NCBI GenBank assembly: GCA_963674805.2
Contig: CAXXNY010000026.1
Location: 124,001 to 188,000 of the forward strand
Length of the DNA: 64,000 nt
From: CALMFG01 sp963674805
GTDB taxonomy: Bacteria > Bacillota > Clostridia > Christensenellales > CALMFG01
Direction: 5' to 3'
Part shown: piece after piece, positions 42,935-52,600 of the stretch
Position numbering within the stretch: position 1 is the first letter of the stretch
Layout of the letters: every line of letters begins with the position of its first letter
Made by a program: the position numbers and the translations under genes
The notes under the pieces: generated by a model
Database searches by the model: none
Told to the model about the DNA's origin: nothing
The model's input: the letters and a program-made list of their open reading frames with translations, nothing else

Positions 42935-45900
42935 TTAACCGATATTGACCGACAACACTTCGGTCACGCCCTTTTCTTCCATCGCGAGCCCGTATAATAC
43001 ATCGCAAATAGCCATTGTCGGCTTTCTGTGCGTGATAATGATAAACTGCGTTTCATTGGTGAATGCACGCAGGTATTCGGAAAACTTATTGACATTCGCA
43101 TCATCCAGCGCCGAGTCGATTTCGTCCAAAATACAAAGCGGTGACGGATTGATGTTGAGCAAAGCAAACAGCAGTGCGATCGCGGTCAGCGCTTTTTCCC
43201 CGCCGGACAGCAGCAAGATATTCTGCAGATGCTTGCCGGGCGGTTCTGCCACAATCTGAATGCCGCTTTCCATGACATTGGCCTTGTCTTCTAAAACAAG
43301 GTCCACATGGCCGCCGCCAAAAAGCTGTTTGAACACAGTCTTGAAATTCTGGTTTATGACCCGGAACTTTTCTTCAAAGTTCTCTTTCATCTTGACCATC
43401 AGTCCATCTATAACCGTCTTTAAATCATCGCTCGCTTTAACGAGATCTATTTTCTGTTCGTTTAAGAAATCAAAACGCTGTGTCAGTTTGTCATAGTCCT
43501 CTACCGCATGCGGATTAACATCCCCCATACCGCGGATGGTTTCTTTGATCTCCTCAATTTCACGGTTCGCTTTTGTTAATACAATTTCTTCTTTAAATTT
43601 CAGCGCATTTACATAGGTCAGCTGGTACTTATCCCATATGCGGTTCTGTGAGAATTCCAGATTACTTTCCACTTTTGATATGTTCAGTTCAGCACGGTGC
43701 TTTTTCTCGGAAGTTTGTTCGATCTGTTCGTGCAGGGCCTCTTTCTCGGTCTGCTTGCCCCTGACGATATCGCGCACTTCTCCGCGCTGTTTTAATGCGG
43801 CATCCAGGGCCGCCTGTTTTTCTTCGGCCGCCGCTTCTTTTTCGACCAGCGACTGTTTCATCGATGTGATGCCTTTTTCAATATCGATAATCCCGTTTCG
43901 GCTGACCTCAATCTGCTTCTGCCTGCGCTCAATATCGCGCTGCGCCTGGACCGTCTCCTGCTCATAGCGCTTGCGTTCAGCCTGTTTAGCGTCGAGTTCC
44001 TTTATCTTTTCTGCCAAAGTAATTTTATCGCGTGACAGGGTTTCTTTCTGCGCGTCTATTTCGGCTGTTTTTGCGTTATACTGGTCTTCCAGCGATTTAA
44101 TCCGCTCGTCGGTTTCATCGCCGGTGCCCATCAATAATGCTTTTTTGTCCATCAGCTCCGATGCTTTTGCCGCAGAACCGGCCAGTTCATCCGTAATCTG
44201 CTGCTGAACAGATTTTAACGCGTCAATCTGCTGAACTAATGTACTGCGTTTTTCTTTCAGCGCATTCACTTTTTCGCTCAGCGCCGCTGCTTCCAGCTCC
44301 ATTTTGCGCTGTATTTCATCGGCTGAGGTCTTTTCCTCTCCGATCCGCTTAATTTCTTCCCTTAAGGCGATAAACGTTACACGAATGGTATCCGCTTCCT
44401 TTGTCAGCCTCTTTTCCTGAGCCTCAAGTTCGCTTAAGACACGCTCACGCGACAATAAGCTGGTCTGGGTGCGTTTCAAGCTTCCGCCGGTAATCACACC
44501 ACCCGGATTCAGCAGTCCACCGTCCAAGGTCACGGTTCTAAATGTATACCCCGTCGTTTTCATCAGTGCGATGGCATTATTCAAGTTATCGACAATCACT
44601 GTGCGTGCCAGCAGGTATTCCACCGCAGGCGTGACATCATTGCCGTATTCAATTAAATCGCTCGCGATACCAAGCACGCCGCTGCTGTTCAGGCTGCGTT
44701 TTTCCTGATCGTTTAAATAGCGTCTCTTTAGTGCGTTAAGCGGCAGGAAAGTCACGCGGCCGAGATCCTTTTGCTTTAAATACTCAATCAGGTCCCGTGC
44801 ATCTTCTTCTTTTTTAACGATGATATTCTGCATCGCATTGCCTAGCGCCACTTCAATCGCTGTCTCATACTTTTCGGGTACGCTGATGGCAGACGCAACG
44901 GTATTGATCATTTTTTGCTTTAAATCCGAACGCGATTCCGCGGATTTCAACAGATTTTTAACGCTGTTAAAATAGCCTTCAAATCCATCCCGCATTTCGG
45001 CCAGCAGGCGTCTTCTTGAAGATACACCCTCCAGCTTCTTTTCGATGTCATACAGATCGGATGTCGCTTTTGAGAGTGCGCCTTCTTTTTCCATATAAGT
45101 CTTTGCGAGCGATATGACCGATTGCTTTTTCGCCTCGGATTCCTTAGCCGCCGTTTGAATTTCGGCGCTGATACGGGCTTCATCCGCATCCAGCTCCTTT
45201 GTCTCCGTCTCTGCGGTATCAAGACGGCTCTTGATTTCATCCAGCCGCTGCTCAGCAGAGTCGCGCGCCGTTACTGCGGCCGATATGTCGCTCTTGATAT
45301 CCGAAAGCGCGCCTAAATTCTCAAACACACCGTTTTTGATATCATTTAAAATCGTGCGTTCCTGTTCCTGCGCGATGACGCTCTCGGTCAGCCGGTTCTG
45401 CTGCTCAAATATGCTCTCCTGCAGCGTCGTCTGTGCGACTTGCGCCTGAACGATTTCTTCGTCCAGGGCTGTCATACGCGCCTGTTTTTCGGTGATGCCC
45501 AATTCATCCCGTTTGATTTCTTCGGTCAGACGGTCAATATCCCGGTTAAAATAGGCCATACGTTCATTGGACAGCTTGATTTCGCCGTCAAAGCGCTCTA
45601 TTTCACGCTGGAAAGCGGTAATCTCGGCATTCAGCGTGCTGATGTGGTCGTCAATCTCCTGCGAGGCCTCTTCCTGGTCAGATGTGTTCCTCTCCAGTTC
45701 CTCCAGGCGTCTTCTTAATATGGACTCTTCTTCGGCAAACGCGTTTATCGTTTCTTTTATCGACGCGATCTTTTCGCTGTGTTTATCATACGCGTCCAGA
45801 TAGACGTTAATCTCCAGCGTTTTCAGCCGTTCTGCCAATGCCATATATTTTTTGGTTTCTTCGCACTGTTCCCTCAAGGGCTCAATCTGGGATTCCAACT

Positions 45901-46489
45901 CGTTTAAGATATCCGTGACACGCACCAGATTATCATGCGTGCGTTCCAGCTTGCGTTCAGCCTCTTCTTTTCTTACGCGGTATTTCATGATGCCCGCGGC
46001 TTCTTCAAAAATTTTACGGCGTTCGGTTGATTTCTCGGTCAGAATTTCGTCGATCTTTCCCTGCCCGATAATCGAATAGCCTTCCTTGCCGACACCGGTA
46101 TCCCGGAACATTTCAAGGATATCTTTTAACCGGCACTGGGTTTTATTAATAAAATAATCGCTCTCACCGGAGCGGTAGAGTTTTCTCGTAATATGAACTT
46201 CTGAAAAATCGGTAGACAGCATGGATGAAGTGTTATCAAAAATAAGCGAAACCTGGCAGTAGGAACGCTGCTTACGGCTGTCGGATCCGCCAAAAATAAC
46301 GTCAAGCATCTTGCTGCCGCGCAGCTGCTTGGCGCTCTGTTCTCCCAGCACCCAGCGAACCGCGTCCGCTACATTGCTCTTGCCGCTTCCGTTAGGGCCG
46401 ACAATCCCGGTGATGCCGTGATCGATAATAAATTCTTTTTTATCCGGAAAGGATTTGAAACCATCGATGATGATATTCTTTAAGTACAA
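42935..46489 (-). CDS. smc: Chromosome segregation protein SMC
   Basis: 1184 residues: N-terminal Walker A (GPNGSGKSN), two long coiled coils around a hinge (about 510-660, with GVLGIASDLIEYG and a GYTFRTVTLDGGLLNPGGVITGG segment), and C-terminal signature LLSGGEKALTAIALLFA plus Walker B CILDEIDSALDD. I start at TTG 46489 (then YLKNIIIDGFKSF), as SMC proteins begin with YLK and SD GAGG lies seven bases away; a TTG at 46513 would add eight residues. The usual rnc and ftsY neighbours are absent. Confidence 0.96.
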   Translation of the reverse strand: MYLKNIIIDGFKSFPDKKEFIIDHGITGIVGPNGSGKSNVADAVRWVLGEQSAKQLRGSKMLDVIFGGSDSRKQRSYCQVSLIFDNTSSMLSTDFSEVHITRKLYRSGESDYFINKTQCRLKDILEMFRDTGVGKEGYSIIGQGKIDEILTEKSTERRKIFEEAAGIMKYRVRKEEAERKLERTHDNLVRVTDILNELESQIEPLREQCEETKKYMALAERLKTLEINVYLDAYDKHSEKIASIKETINAFAEEESILRRRLEELERNTSDQEEASQEIDDHISTLNAEITAFQREIERFDGEIKLSNERMAYFNRDIDRLTEEIKRDELGITEKQARMTALDEEIVQAQVAQTTLQESIFEQQNRLTESVIAQEQERTILNDIKNGVFENLGALSDIKSDISAAVTARDSAEQRLDEIKSRLDTAETETKELDADEARISAEIQTAAKESEAKKQSVISLAKTYMEKEGALSKATSDLYDIEKKLEGVSSRRRLLAEMRDGFEGYFNSVKNLLKSAESRSDLKQKMINTVASAISVPEKYETAIEVALGNAMQNIIVKKEEDARDLIEYLKQKDLGRVTFLPLNALKRRYLNDQEKRSLNSSGVLGIASDLIEYGNDVTPAVEYLLARTVIVDNLNNAIALMKTTGYTFRTVTLDGGLLNPGGVITGGSLKRTQTSLLSRERVLSELEAQEKRLTKEADTIRVTFIALREEIKRIGEEKTSADEIQRKMELEAAALSEKVNALKEKRSTLVQQIDALKSVQQQITDELAGSAAKASELMDKKALLMGTGDETDERIKSLEDQYNAKTAEIDAQKETLSRDKITLAEKIKELDAKQAERKRYEQETVQAQRDIERRQKQIEVSRNGIIDIEKGITSMKQSLVEKEAAAEEKQAALDAALKQRGEVRDIVRGKQTEKEALHEQIEQTSEKKHRAELNISKVESNLEFSQNRIWDKYQLTYVNALKFKEEIVLTKANREIEEIKETIRGMGDVNPHAVEDYDKLTQRFDFLNEQKIDLVKASDDLKTVIDGLMVKMKENFEEKFRVINQNFKTVFKQLFGGGHVDLVLEDKANVMESGIQIVAEPPGKHLQNILLLSGGEKALTAIALLFALLNINPSPLCILDEIDSALDDANVNKFSEYLRAFTNETQFIIITHRKPTMAICDVLYGLAMEEKGVTEVLSVNIG

Positions 46490-46530
46490 ATCAAGTCCTC
46501 GCTCTCTCCACAATCAGAAACGTATTCCAT

Positions 46531-46557
46531 ATTATAATATTTTAAGCGGTTAATCAA
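46531..46557 (-). promoter_or_regulatory. Possible smc promoter
   Basis: Perfect -10 TATAAT (46531-46536) with TTGATT (46552-46557) 15 bases away, which is short. Confidence 0.4.
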
Positions 46558-46600
46558 GGAATAGTTCTCTGCCAAATATATATTAAAGTATATATAACTT

Positions 46601-46626
46601 AAAAAAACGCAACCTAAACCGGCTGC
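46601..46626 (-). terminator. Terminator of the nrdR-pgeF unit
   Basis: Six-pair stem GCAGCC/GGTTGC (one G-U) with a six-base loop, then GTTTTTTT on the minus strand. Confidence 0.75.
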
Positions 46627-46644
46627 TCCCCATTTTCTCTGTTG

Positions 46645-47484
46645 TTATTCGGTCAGCATTACAACGGAAGCCATCGCGCCGCCGTTTCTGCCCTGTCTGC
46701 GGTATGAAAAATACAATTCGTCGTTACAATACGTGCATTCCTTGGCCAGCGTCAGGTTCTCCGCCGGAAGCCCGTACTTAAAGAATGAAGACGTAATCCC
46801 TTTTTCGATATCGCCGAAGATTTTTCCGTTACGATATTCCACAGAATAATCACCGAATTCCGTTTTAAAAATCCGCTCGACGTCCTTTTGTATCTCAAAA
46901 CAGCAGGACCGGATACACGGCCCGACGCCCGCAAGAATTTCATTGATATCGCATGAGAACTCGTGCACCATGACATCCAGTACGTTTTTTACGATACCGC
47001 CGACCACACCGCGCCATCCTGCATGGCATACCGCCGCCGCGCGCGTCTTCGGGTCATAAAGGAATATCGCCGCACAGTCGGCATGCAGTGTCACAATCGG
47101 TAGTTTTGGCATCATCACAGCCAGCCCGTCACAGGTCGGCAGCGACATGTTTTGGTAAACGCCCCTGCCGCGCATCGCTTCGGTCACGACAAGGATATTC
47201 GGGGTGTGCCCGTAGTTATCCAGCACCATATCCGCAAACGGGACATCCAGCGTTTCGCATATAATCTCATAATTCTTTAAAATATTATCCCGGCTCTTCT
47301 CACGGTTCGAACTGAAATTCAGCGACTTAAATCCGCCTTCGCTCACGCCGGTGTTGCGCGTCGTGAATGCGTGGATAACACCGCCCGCCTCGTTAAAAGA
47401 AGGGATAGTCAAGAATTCGACATCCCCTTTTTTATTATGTTTAAATCCGGTTTGTGTGTTGTTGTAGTATTTTAGAAAGTCCAT
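46645..47484 (-). CDS. pgeF: Peptidoglycan editing factor PgeF / YlmD-like multicopper-type nucleosidase
   Basis: 279 residues of the DUF152/laccase-domain family. Metal residues: HADCAAIFLYD and AAVCHAGWRGVVGGI, with a late CTYCNDELYFSYRRQGRNGG. Members have been described as adenosine phosphorylase/deaminase-like enzymes and, in E. coli, as removing wrongly placed L-serine from muropeptides; which applies here is unknown. It begins just after the nrdR stop (TGAGATG) and its SD lies in nrdR, so the two are coupled. Confidence 0.87.
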   Translation of the reverse strand: MDFLKYYNNTQTGFKHNKKGDVEFLTIPSFNEAGGVIHAFTTRNTGVSEGGFKSLNFSSNREKSRDNILKNYEIICETLDVPFADMVLDNYGHTPNILVVTEAMRGRGVYQNMSLPTCDGLAVMMPKLPIVTLHADCAAIFLYDPKTRAAAVCHAGWRGVVGGIVKNVLDVMVHEFSCDINEILAGVGPCIRSCCFEIQKDVERIFKTEFGDYSVEYRNGKIFGDIEKGITSSFFKYGLPAENLTLAKECTYCNDELYFSYRRQGRNGGAMASVVMLTE

Positions 47485-47485
47485 C

Positions 47486-47941
47486 TCATTTCTCAGCGAT
47501 CAATTTATTCAGTTCGACCATAAATGTGTTGATATCCGTAAACTGCCGGTAAACTGAGGCAAACCGGACATATGCGACTTCATCCAATTCTTTCAGCCCC
47601 TCCATCACCATCTCCCCGATTTCGGTTGAGCTGATTTCTTTTTTCAGCGAATTGAATGTTTTCTTTTCCACTTCACTCGCTAAGTGGTCGATTTTTTCGA
47701 TCGGCACAGGCCGTTTTTCGCATGCTTTGATGATGCCCTTTTTAATCTTTTCGATATCAAAGGCTTCGCGTGATCCGTCCTTTTTAATGACTAAGAGCGG
47801 TAAGCTGTCAATCTTCTCATAAGTCGTAAAGCGCTTATTACAGTTTAAGCACTCCCGTCTGCGCCTGATAGCTGTTCCCTCTTCGGTCGGTCTGGAATCG
47901 ACAACCTTGCTCTCGATACAGCCGCAAAAAATACATTTCAT
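47486..47941 (-). CDS. nrdR: Transcriptional repressor NrdR
   Basis: Represses ribonucleotide reductase genes when dATP is plentiful. 151 residues: zinc ribbon CIFCGC...CLNCNKRF at the N-terminus, then the ATP-cone (VIKKDGSREAFDIEKIKKGIIKACEKR). SD GGGGTGG before ATG 47941. No nrd genes lie in the window. Cotranscribed with pgeF. Confidence 0.97.
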   Translation of the reverse strand: MKCIFCGCIESKVVDSRPTEEGTAIRRRRECLNCNKRFTTYEKIDSLPLLVIKKDGSREAFDIEKIKKGIIKACEKRPVPIEKIDHLASEVEKKTFNSLKKEISSTEIGEMVMEGLKELDEVAYVRFASVYRQFTDINTFMVELNKLIAEK

Positions 47942-47975
47942 CGAAAAAAACCACCCCTGTTTTTATTCAACCAAC

Positions 47976-47984
47976 ATTATAACA
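47976..47984 (-). promoter_or_regulatory. Extended -10 promoter of nrdR-pgeF
   Basis: Minus strand TGTTATAAT, 35 bases before the start; no good -35. Confidence 0.6.
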
Positions 47985-48052
47985 TCTTTTGTATGAAAAT
48001 GATATTATGAATATTAAACCATAGGAAAATCATACAAAATCCGCTCAGTTAT

Positions 48053-48090
48053 AAAAAAACGGGCTCCCAAATCTATGGAAAACCCGTTTT
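48053..48090 (-). terminator. thrS terminator
   Basis: Stem AAAACGGG/CCCGTTTT with a 19-base loop, followed by T's on the minus strand, six bases behind the thrS stop. Confidence 0.82.
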
Positions 48091-48096
48091 AATTTC

Positions 48097-50037
48097 TTAA
48101 AAAATTACTTTATCATCAATTTCCTTCATGATTGTTTCAAAGACTTCGTCAGCCGGTTTTGGTCCTAAGTCGCCTTCGCCGCGTTTTCTCACCGCAAAGG
48201 TATTTTCCGCGACTTCATTGTCACCGACAACCAGCATATACGGTATCCGCTCGGCACGGGCTTCACGAATTTTATACCCGATTTTTTCACTTCTCAGGTC
48301 GGATGTTACCCGGACGCCCTTTTGACGGAATTTCTCTTCCCACTCTTTGCATGTTTCAGCTGCTCGGTCGGTAATCGGCATCAACCGAACCTGTTCGGGC
48401 GCAATCCACAGCGGCAATGCGCCGGCGTATTTTTCGATCATCATTGCAAGCGTACGCTCGTAGCATCCCAGCGACGCGCGGTGCAGGATAAACGGACGCT
48501 GTTTATCACCGTTCTGGTCAACATAATATAAGTCAAAGCGCTCGGCTAACGCAAAGTCAATCTGGATGGTGAACAGCGTGTCTTCCTTGCCGAATACATT
48601 CCTGAACTGTACGTCCAGCTTGGGTCCGTAGAACGCCGCTTCGTCCTCAGCTTCAAAGTATTCCAAATCATCAATGCTGTCCAAAATCTTTTTCATCATG
48701 GCTTCGCTGAACTGCCAAGCTTCGGGATTGTCGATGTATTTTTCTTTGTTGTTGACGTCCCCTTTTGAGAACCGGTAGGTAACTTCTTTTTCAATCCCGA
48801 TCGACGTCATAAGGTATTTAATCAGGTCTAGAACGCCCTTAAACTCTTCTTCAATCTGATCCGGCGTCACAAATATATGCGCGTCCGACAGCGTAAACTG
48901 ACGCACACGGATCAGCCCGTGCATTTCGCCTGACGATTCGTTCCGGAACAGTGTCGAAGTCTCGGCGTAGCGAATCGGCAATTCGCGATAGCTGTGGTGT
49001 CCGGCCTTATAAATCATGAACTGAAACGGGCAGGTCATGGGGCGAAGTGCCAGCACTTCCTCTCCCTTTTCTTCATCGCCCAGTACAAACATCCCGTCAC
49101 GGTAATGGTCCCAGTGGCCGGATATTTTATAAAGGTCGGATTTTGCCATAATCGGCGTCTGGGTATACTGATACCCGCGTCTTTCTTCTTCGTCCTCCAC
49201 AAACCGCTTCATCAGCTGAATCACTTTTGCGCCTTTCGGCATAATCAGCGGCAATCCCTGTCCCACTTCCGGCGCAGTCGTAAAATACTTTAATTCACGG
49301 CCGAGCTTGTTGTGGTCGCGTTTTTCCGCTTCCTTAAGCTGTTCCAAGTATTCCAGTAGCGCACTTTTCTGGTCAAACGCCGTGCCGTAAATACGCTGTA
49401 GCATTTTGTTTTTTTCGTTGCCCTTCCAGTATGCACCCGCAGTCTTCAGCAGACGTACGTTCTTCACTTTTGCGGTTGATGAGACATGCGGTCCTGCGCA
49501 GAGATCGGTAAAATCGCCCTGTTTATAAAAGCTGATGACCGCGTCATCCGGCAGTTCATTGATGAGCTCTTCTTTATAAGTCTCACCCATGTCTTTGACG
49601 AGTTTTAGCGCATCGGTGCGGCTGAGTTCAAACCGTTCGACCGGAATATTCTCCTGGATGATTTTATTCATCTCTTTTTCAATTGTTTTTAAGTCTTCTG
49701 CGGTAAACGGCGTTTCCACATCAAAGTCATAATAATAGCCGTCTTCAATGGCAGGTCCGATTGCCAATTTTGCATCCGGGTAAAAGCGCTTTACTGCCTG
49801 GGCCAGTACATGCGATGCCGTATGCCGCAGGGCGCGTCTGCCGTCTGCGTCTTCAAAGGTCAGGATTTCAAGCGTGCTGTCTTCTTCAACCGGCTTGTTA
49901 AGCGATACAACCGCGCCGTTAACTTTCGCGGCCAGCGCGGCTTTTTTCAGCCCTTGGCTCAATTGCCCGGCGATTTCTTCGGGAGTCACTGCGCTGTCAA
50001 ATGATAATACACTCCCGTCTTTTAACGTGATTTTCAT
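48097..50037 (-). CDS. thrS: Threonyl-tRNA synthetase
   Basis: Class II synthetase, 646 residues: TGS domain (MKITLKDGSVLSF), editing domain with the metal motif HTASHVLAQA, catalytic core with motif 2 RNESSGEMHGLIRVRQF and motif 3 LHRASLGCYERTLAM, then the anticodon domain (APEQVRLMPI). ATG 50037 follows SD AAAGGAAGAAAG; the longer reading from 50088 has no support. Controlled by the T-box leader directly upstream and ended by its own terminator. Confidence 0.98.
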   Translation of the reverse strand: MKITLKDGSVLSFDSAVTPEEIAGQLSQGLKKAALAAKVNGAVVSLNKPVEEDSTLEILTFEDADGRRALRHTASHVLAQAVKRFYPDAKLAIGPAIEDGYYYDFDVETPFTAEDLKTIEKEMNKIIQENIPVERFELSRTDALKLVKDMGETYKEELINELPDDAVISFYKQGDFTDLCAGPHVSSTAKVKNVRLLKTAGAYWKGNEKNKMLQRIYGTAFDQKSALLEYLEQLKEAEKRDHNKLGRELKYFTTAPEVGQGLPLIMPKGAKVIQLMKRFVEDEEERRGYQYTQTPIMAKSDLYKISGHWDHYRDGMFVLGDEEKGEEVLALRPMTCPFQFMIYKAGHHSYRELPIRYAETSTLFRNESSGEMHGLIRVRQFTLSDAHIFVTPDQIEEEFKGVLDLIKYLMTSIGIEKEVTYRFSKGDVNNKEKYIDNPEAWQFSEAMMKKILDSIDDLEYFEAEDEAAFYGPKLDVQFRNVFGKEDTLFTIQIDFALAERFDLYYVDQNGDKQRPFILHRASLGCYERTLAMMIEKYAGALPLWIAPEQVRLMPITDRAAETCKEWEEKFRQKGVRVTSDLRSEKIGYKIREARAERIPYMLVVGDNEVAENTFAVRKRGEGDLGPKPADEVFETIMKEIDDKVIF

Positions 50038-50055
50038 CTTTCTTCCTTTCTCACC

Positions 50056-50287
50056 ATATAAACAAAAACGCCCCTGCAAAATACACATGTATTTTTTGGG
50101 ACGAGTTCAACCCGCGGTTCCACCCAGATTCCTGCTCAAACTCCGGCAGGCACTTTAAAGGCATTCTTATTTGGTTTTCCCCGGGCTGGTCGAGCACTGT
50201 TCCTGCTTTCCGGCTCCCTTTCAGCGTATCGGCAGCCTCTCTTTTATCCAGCACGTCGGATGTGCCCACCCGGAATCATCTTTTATT
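50056..50287 (-). promoter_or_regulatory. T-box riboswitch (tRNA-Thr sensing)
   Basis: T-box sequence TGGAACCGCGG at 50112-50122, matching the consensus. The candidate specifier ACC (Thr) is at 50188-50190 within CTCGACCAGC. The terminator stem (CGTCCC/GGGGCG with an inner AATACA/TGTATT helix, then TTTTTG) lies at about 50068-50104. Uncharged tRNA-Thr should raise thrS transcription. Confidence 0.95.
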
Positions 50288-50293
50288 ACCGAC

Positions 50294-50322
50294 ATTATAG
50301 TCAAAGCGCATCGGCGTGTCAA
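50294..50322 (-). promoter_or_regulatory. thrS promoter (full consensus)
   Basis: TTGACA (50317-50322), 17 bases, TATAAT (50294-50299): a perfect vegetative promoter. Confidence 0.95.
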
Positions 50323-50331
50323 GTCCGGCGC

Positions 50332-52071
50332 TTACTGCACCTCGCTGATAACATACCAGGACTGGATATCATGGAACAGGTCCAGCGCACGAAAATCCGT
50401 AATCCCGTTTATACTGTCATCATATATGAGCGAATTTGTCCTGAAATACAGTGAAATCTGCGGCAGCTGCTGTAAGAACAGCCGCTGGACATCGGAATAT
50501 GCCGCGCGTTTTTCTTCATCCGTCAGCGCGACAGCGCAGGCATTCAAAGCGGAGTCCATAAATTCGTCTTTATAATAGCCGTAATTCGACGTAAAGCGGC
50601 TGGAATGCAGCATAAATTTCGGGTCCGGATTGCGGTCCAGATAGAAGCTGATCAGGGCAAGGTCAAATGCCCCGGCTTTGACCTTGGTTTGGAAGACTTT
50701 CTCCGAAACTTCCCTTAAGTCAATCCGCATACCGAGGGATTCCAATTGTTCCTCAATTAATGACGCAACATTCTGCTTATAAGCGTCCTGCAGTTCTTTC
50801 GGGTACATTAACTCGATGGCCAGCGTTTCCAGCTCTCCCTCGTCATTAATTTTTGCGCGAAAACCCTCTTCGTCATATTCGGTATAGCCAAGTTCCTCTA
50901 GCAGCCGGATCGCTTCCTTTTCGTTGTGCTCATAAATCGAAAGCGATGTATCAAACAGCCATGAATCCGGCGGTATAGGCACGTCGGTCGCAACAGCATG
51001 GTTAACCAGCACCTTGGAAATAATCTGTGATTTATTCAGCGCATAGGCAATCGCCTGTCTGGCCTTAACGGAATGGACAAACTTCTCGGTTCCGTTTTTC
51101 GCAACATACAGGTTTGGCACCAGACAGTCATAATACTGTGTCATGTATTCTTCCACATTGGTCACGCCGTATTTACGGTACCGGCTGGCCGACAGGTTGC
51201 TTGTCCCGACTAAATCCAGTATCTGATTTTCATACGCTGTGATTTCAGATGCGGCATCCGCAATCGGCACCGCTAAAATGGATGAAATATACGGTTTCCG
51301 CTTCCACCAAACATCATTCACGTCCAGCCGGATACCTTCGGTTTCGTCATAACTGGTGAATTCATACGGTCCGGAGCCGATCGGCCAAAGCGTGTCGATG
51401 TCTGTCGCGTTTTCATAATACGCGCGGCAAAGCACTGGGAAGGTCATCATGTATTCAATATAGGACGAAGGCTGCGGTACGGCTTCTTTATCGTTCGGAT
51501 CGATTAAAGGATCAACCGTATTCAACACAAAAGTATACTTATCCAGCGCATAATATTCCCCGATACGTTTATTATATCGGGAATAAATACTCTCATCGGA
51601 ATTATATTTGGTAATTAAGTCCATCGTATAAACGATATCATCAGCGGTCAGCTCGCCGAATCCGTTATGCCACTGGATGTCTTTTCGTAAGTAAAACGTC
51701 CACACCATGCCGCTGGTGTCCACGGTCCAGTTTTCAATCAGCTCGCCGCGTATCCGCCCTTCTGTATCCAGTGTTAACGGTGATTCAAAGACCAGCGTAA
51801 ACAAATTCGCCATGTTGATGTTGCGCACTTTCAGTGGATTAAATGACGCGACCGTCTCCGGCATCGGAATCGTAATCTGTCCACCGGAAAGCGGCGTTTC
51901 GGTCTTGACTTCATCTTCTATGTCTTCAAGGTCGTTTAAATAAGTCTCGCTCTGCATGAATGCAGTCGCAATCGCCGAGCATGAAGAAAAGACAAAAACA
52001 CTCAAAAACAAAGCCGCTATAACAATGATTCTAATCGGTTTGAAGTGTATAATAGGTTTGATATATTTCAT
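50332..52071 (-). CDS. Family 5 ABC-transporter solute-binding lipoprotein (peptide type)
   Basis: 579 residues. The N-terminal signal ends in a lipobox FSSC (Cys31). The rest matches peptide/nickel-binding SBP_bac_5 proteins (LVFESPLTLDTEGRIRGELIENWTVD, WTFYLRKDIQWHNG, LTADDIVYTMDLI, IGSGPYEFTSYD, KARQAIAYALNKSQII). There are no permease or ATPase genes beside it, so the transporter partners are elsewhere or it has another role. It overlaps the transglycosylase gene by 41 bases, and its ATG has no clear SD. Last gene of the polA run; ligand unknown. Confidence 0.87.
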   Translation of the reverse strand: MKYIKPIIHFKPIRIIVIAALFLSVFVFSSCSAIATAFMQSETYLNDLEDIEDEVKTETPLSGGQITIPMPETVASFNPLKVRNINMANLFTLVFESPLTLDTEGRIRGELIENWTVDTSGMVWTFYLRKDIQWHNGFGELTADDIVYTMDLITKYNSDESIYSRYNKRIGEYYALDKYTFVLNTVDPLIDPNDKEAVPQPSSYIEYMMTFPVLCRAYYENATDIDTLWPIGSGPYEFTSYDETEGIRLDVNDVWWKRKPYISSILAVPIADAASEITAYENQILDLVGTSNLSASRYRKYGVTNVEEYMTQYYDCLVPNLYVAKNGTEKFVHSVKARQAIAYALNKSQIISKVLVNHAVATDVPIPPDSWLFDTSLSIYEHNEKEAIRLLEELGYTEYDEEGFRAKINDEGELETLAIELMYPKELQDAYKQNVASLIEEQLESLGMRIDLREVSEKVFQTKVKAGAFDLALISFYLDRNPDPKFMLHSSRFTSNYGYYKDEFMDSALNACAVALTDEEKRAAYSDVQRLFLQQLPQISLYFRTNSLIYDDSINGITDFRALDLFHDIQSWYVISEVQ

Positions 52072-52600
52072 ATGCAGACTGTACTCTCTTTATGTATTCT
52101 TCAGTTTCCGGATACGGTACCGCAATCAGTTCTCCGTTTGCGCCGTATTCAACCATTTCCAGCCACTGCGCCACCCGGTTAGGCCCGCCGTTATAAGCCG
52201 CAAGCATGACAGGCACTATCCCGTCAAACCGTTCCGAAAGATAATTTAAATACCAGCATCCGAGCGCAATATTCACTTCCGGATCAAATAAATCTTCCGG
52301 CGTAAAATTATCCATACCCACTTTGCCGGCAATCCACTCTCCGGTATCCGGCATAATCTGCATCAGCCCGCGTGCCCCGCCGCCTGATACAGCATGCGGA
52401 TCAAACCCGCTCTCCGCCCATATAATCGCCGCGACCAAGTATGGGTCCGTACCGGAATTCGCTGCCTCGGTTTCAATCTCATTTTGATATTCAAGCGGAT
52501 AAAGCCGTTGCATCACAAACTGCCTGCCGTAAAAAAAAGCAACTACCACAATTAAAATAATCGCAATCCATTTGATTAACCTTGAAATGAAGCGTCCCAT
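52031..52600 (-). CDS. Membrane-anchored lytic transglycosylase (SLT family)
   Basis: 189 residues. One N-terminal membrane segment (about 9-25), then an SLT goose-lysozyme-like domain: catalytic Glu in IWAESGFDPHAVS, then GGGARGLMQIMPDTG, NIALGCWYLNYL and LAAYNGGPNRV. Cleaves peptidoglycan glycan strands outside the membrane. It overlaps coaE by 25 bases and the downstream binding-protein gene by 41. polA-coaE-slt order is common in Clostridia. Confidence 0.92.
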   Translation of the reverse strand: MGRFISRLIKWIAIILIVVVAFFYGRQFVMQRLYPLEYQNEIETEAANSGTDPYLVAAIIWAESGFDPHAVSGGGARGLMQIMPDTGEWIAGKVGMDNFTPEDLFDPEVNIALGCWYLNYLSERFDGIVPVMLAAYNGGPNRVAQWLEMVEYGANGELIAVPYPETEEYIKRVQSAYEIYQTYYTLQTD

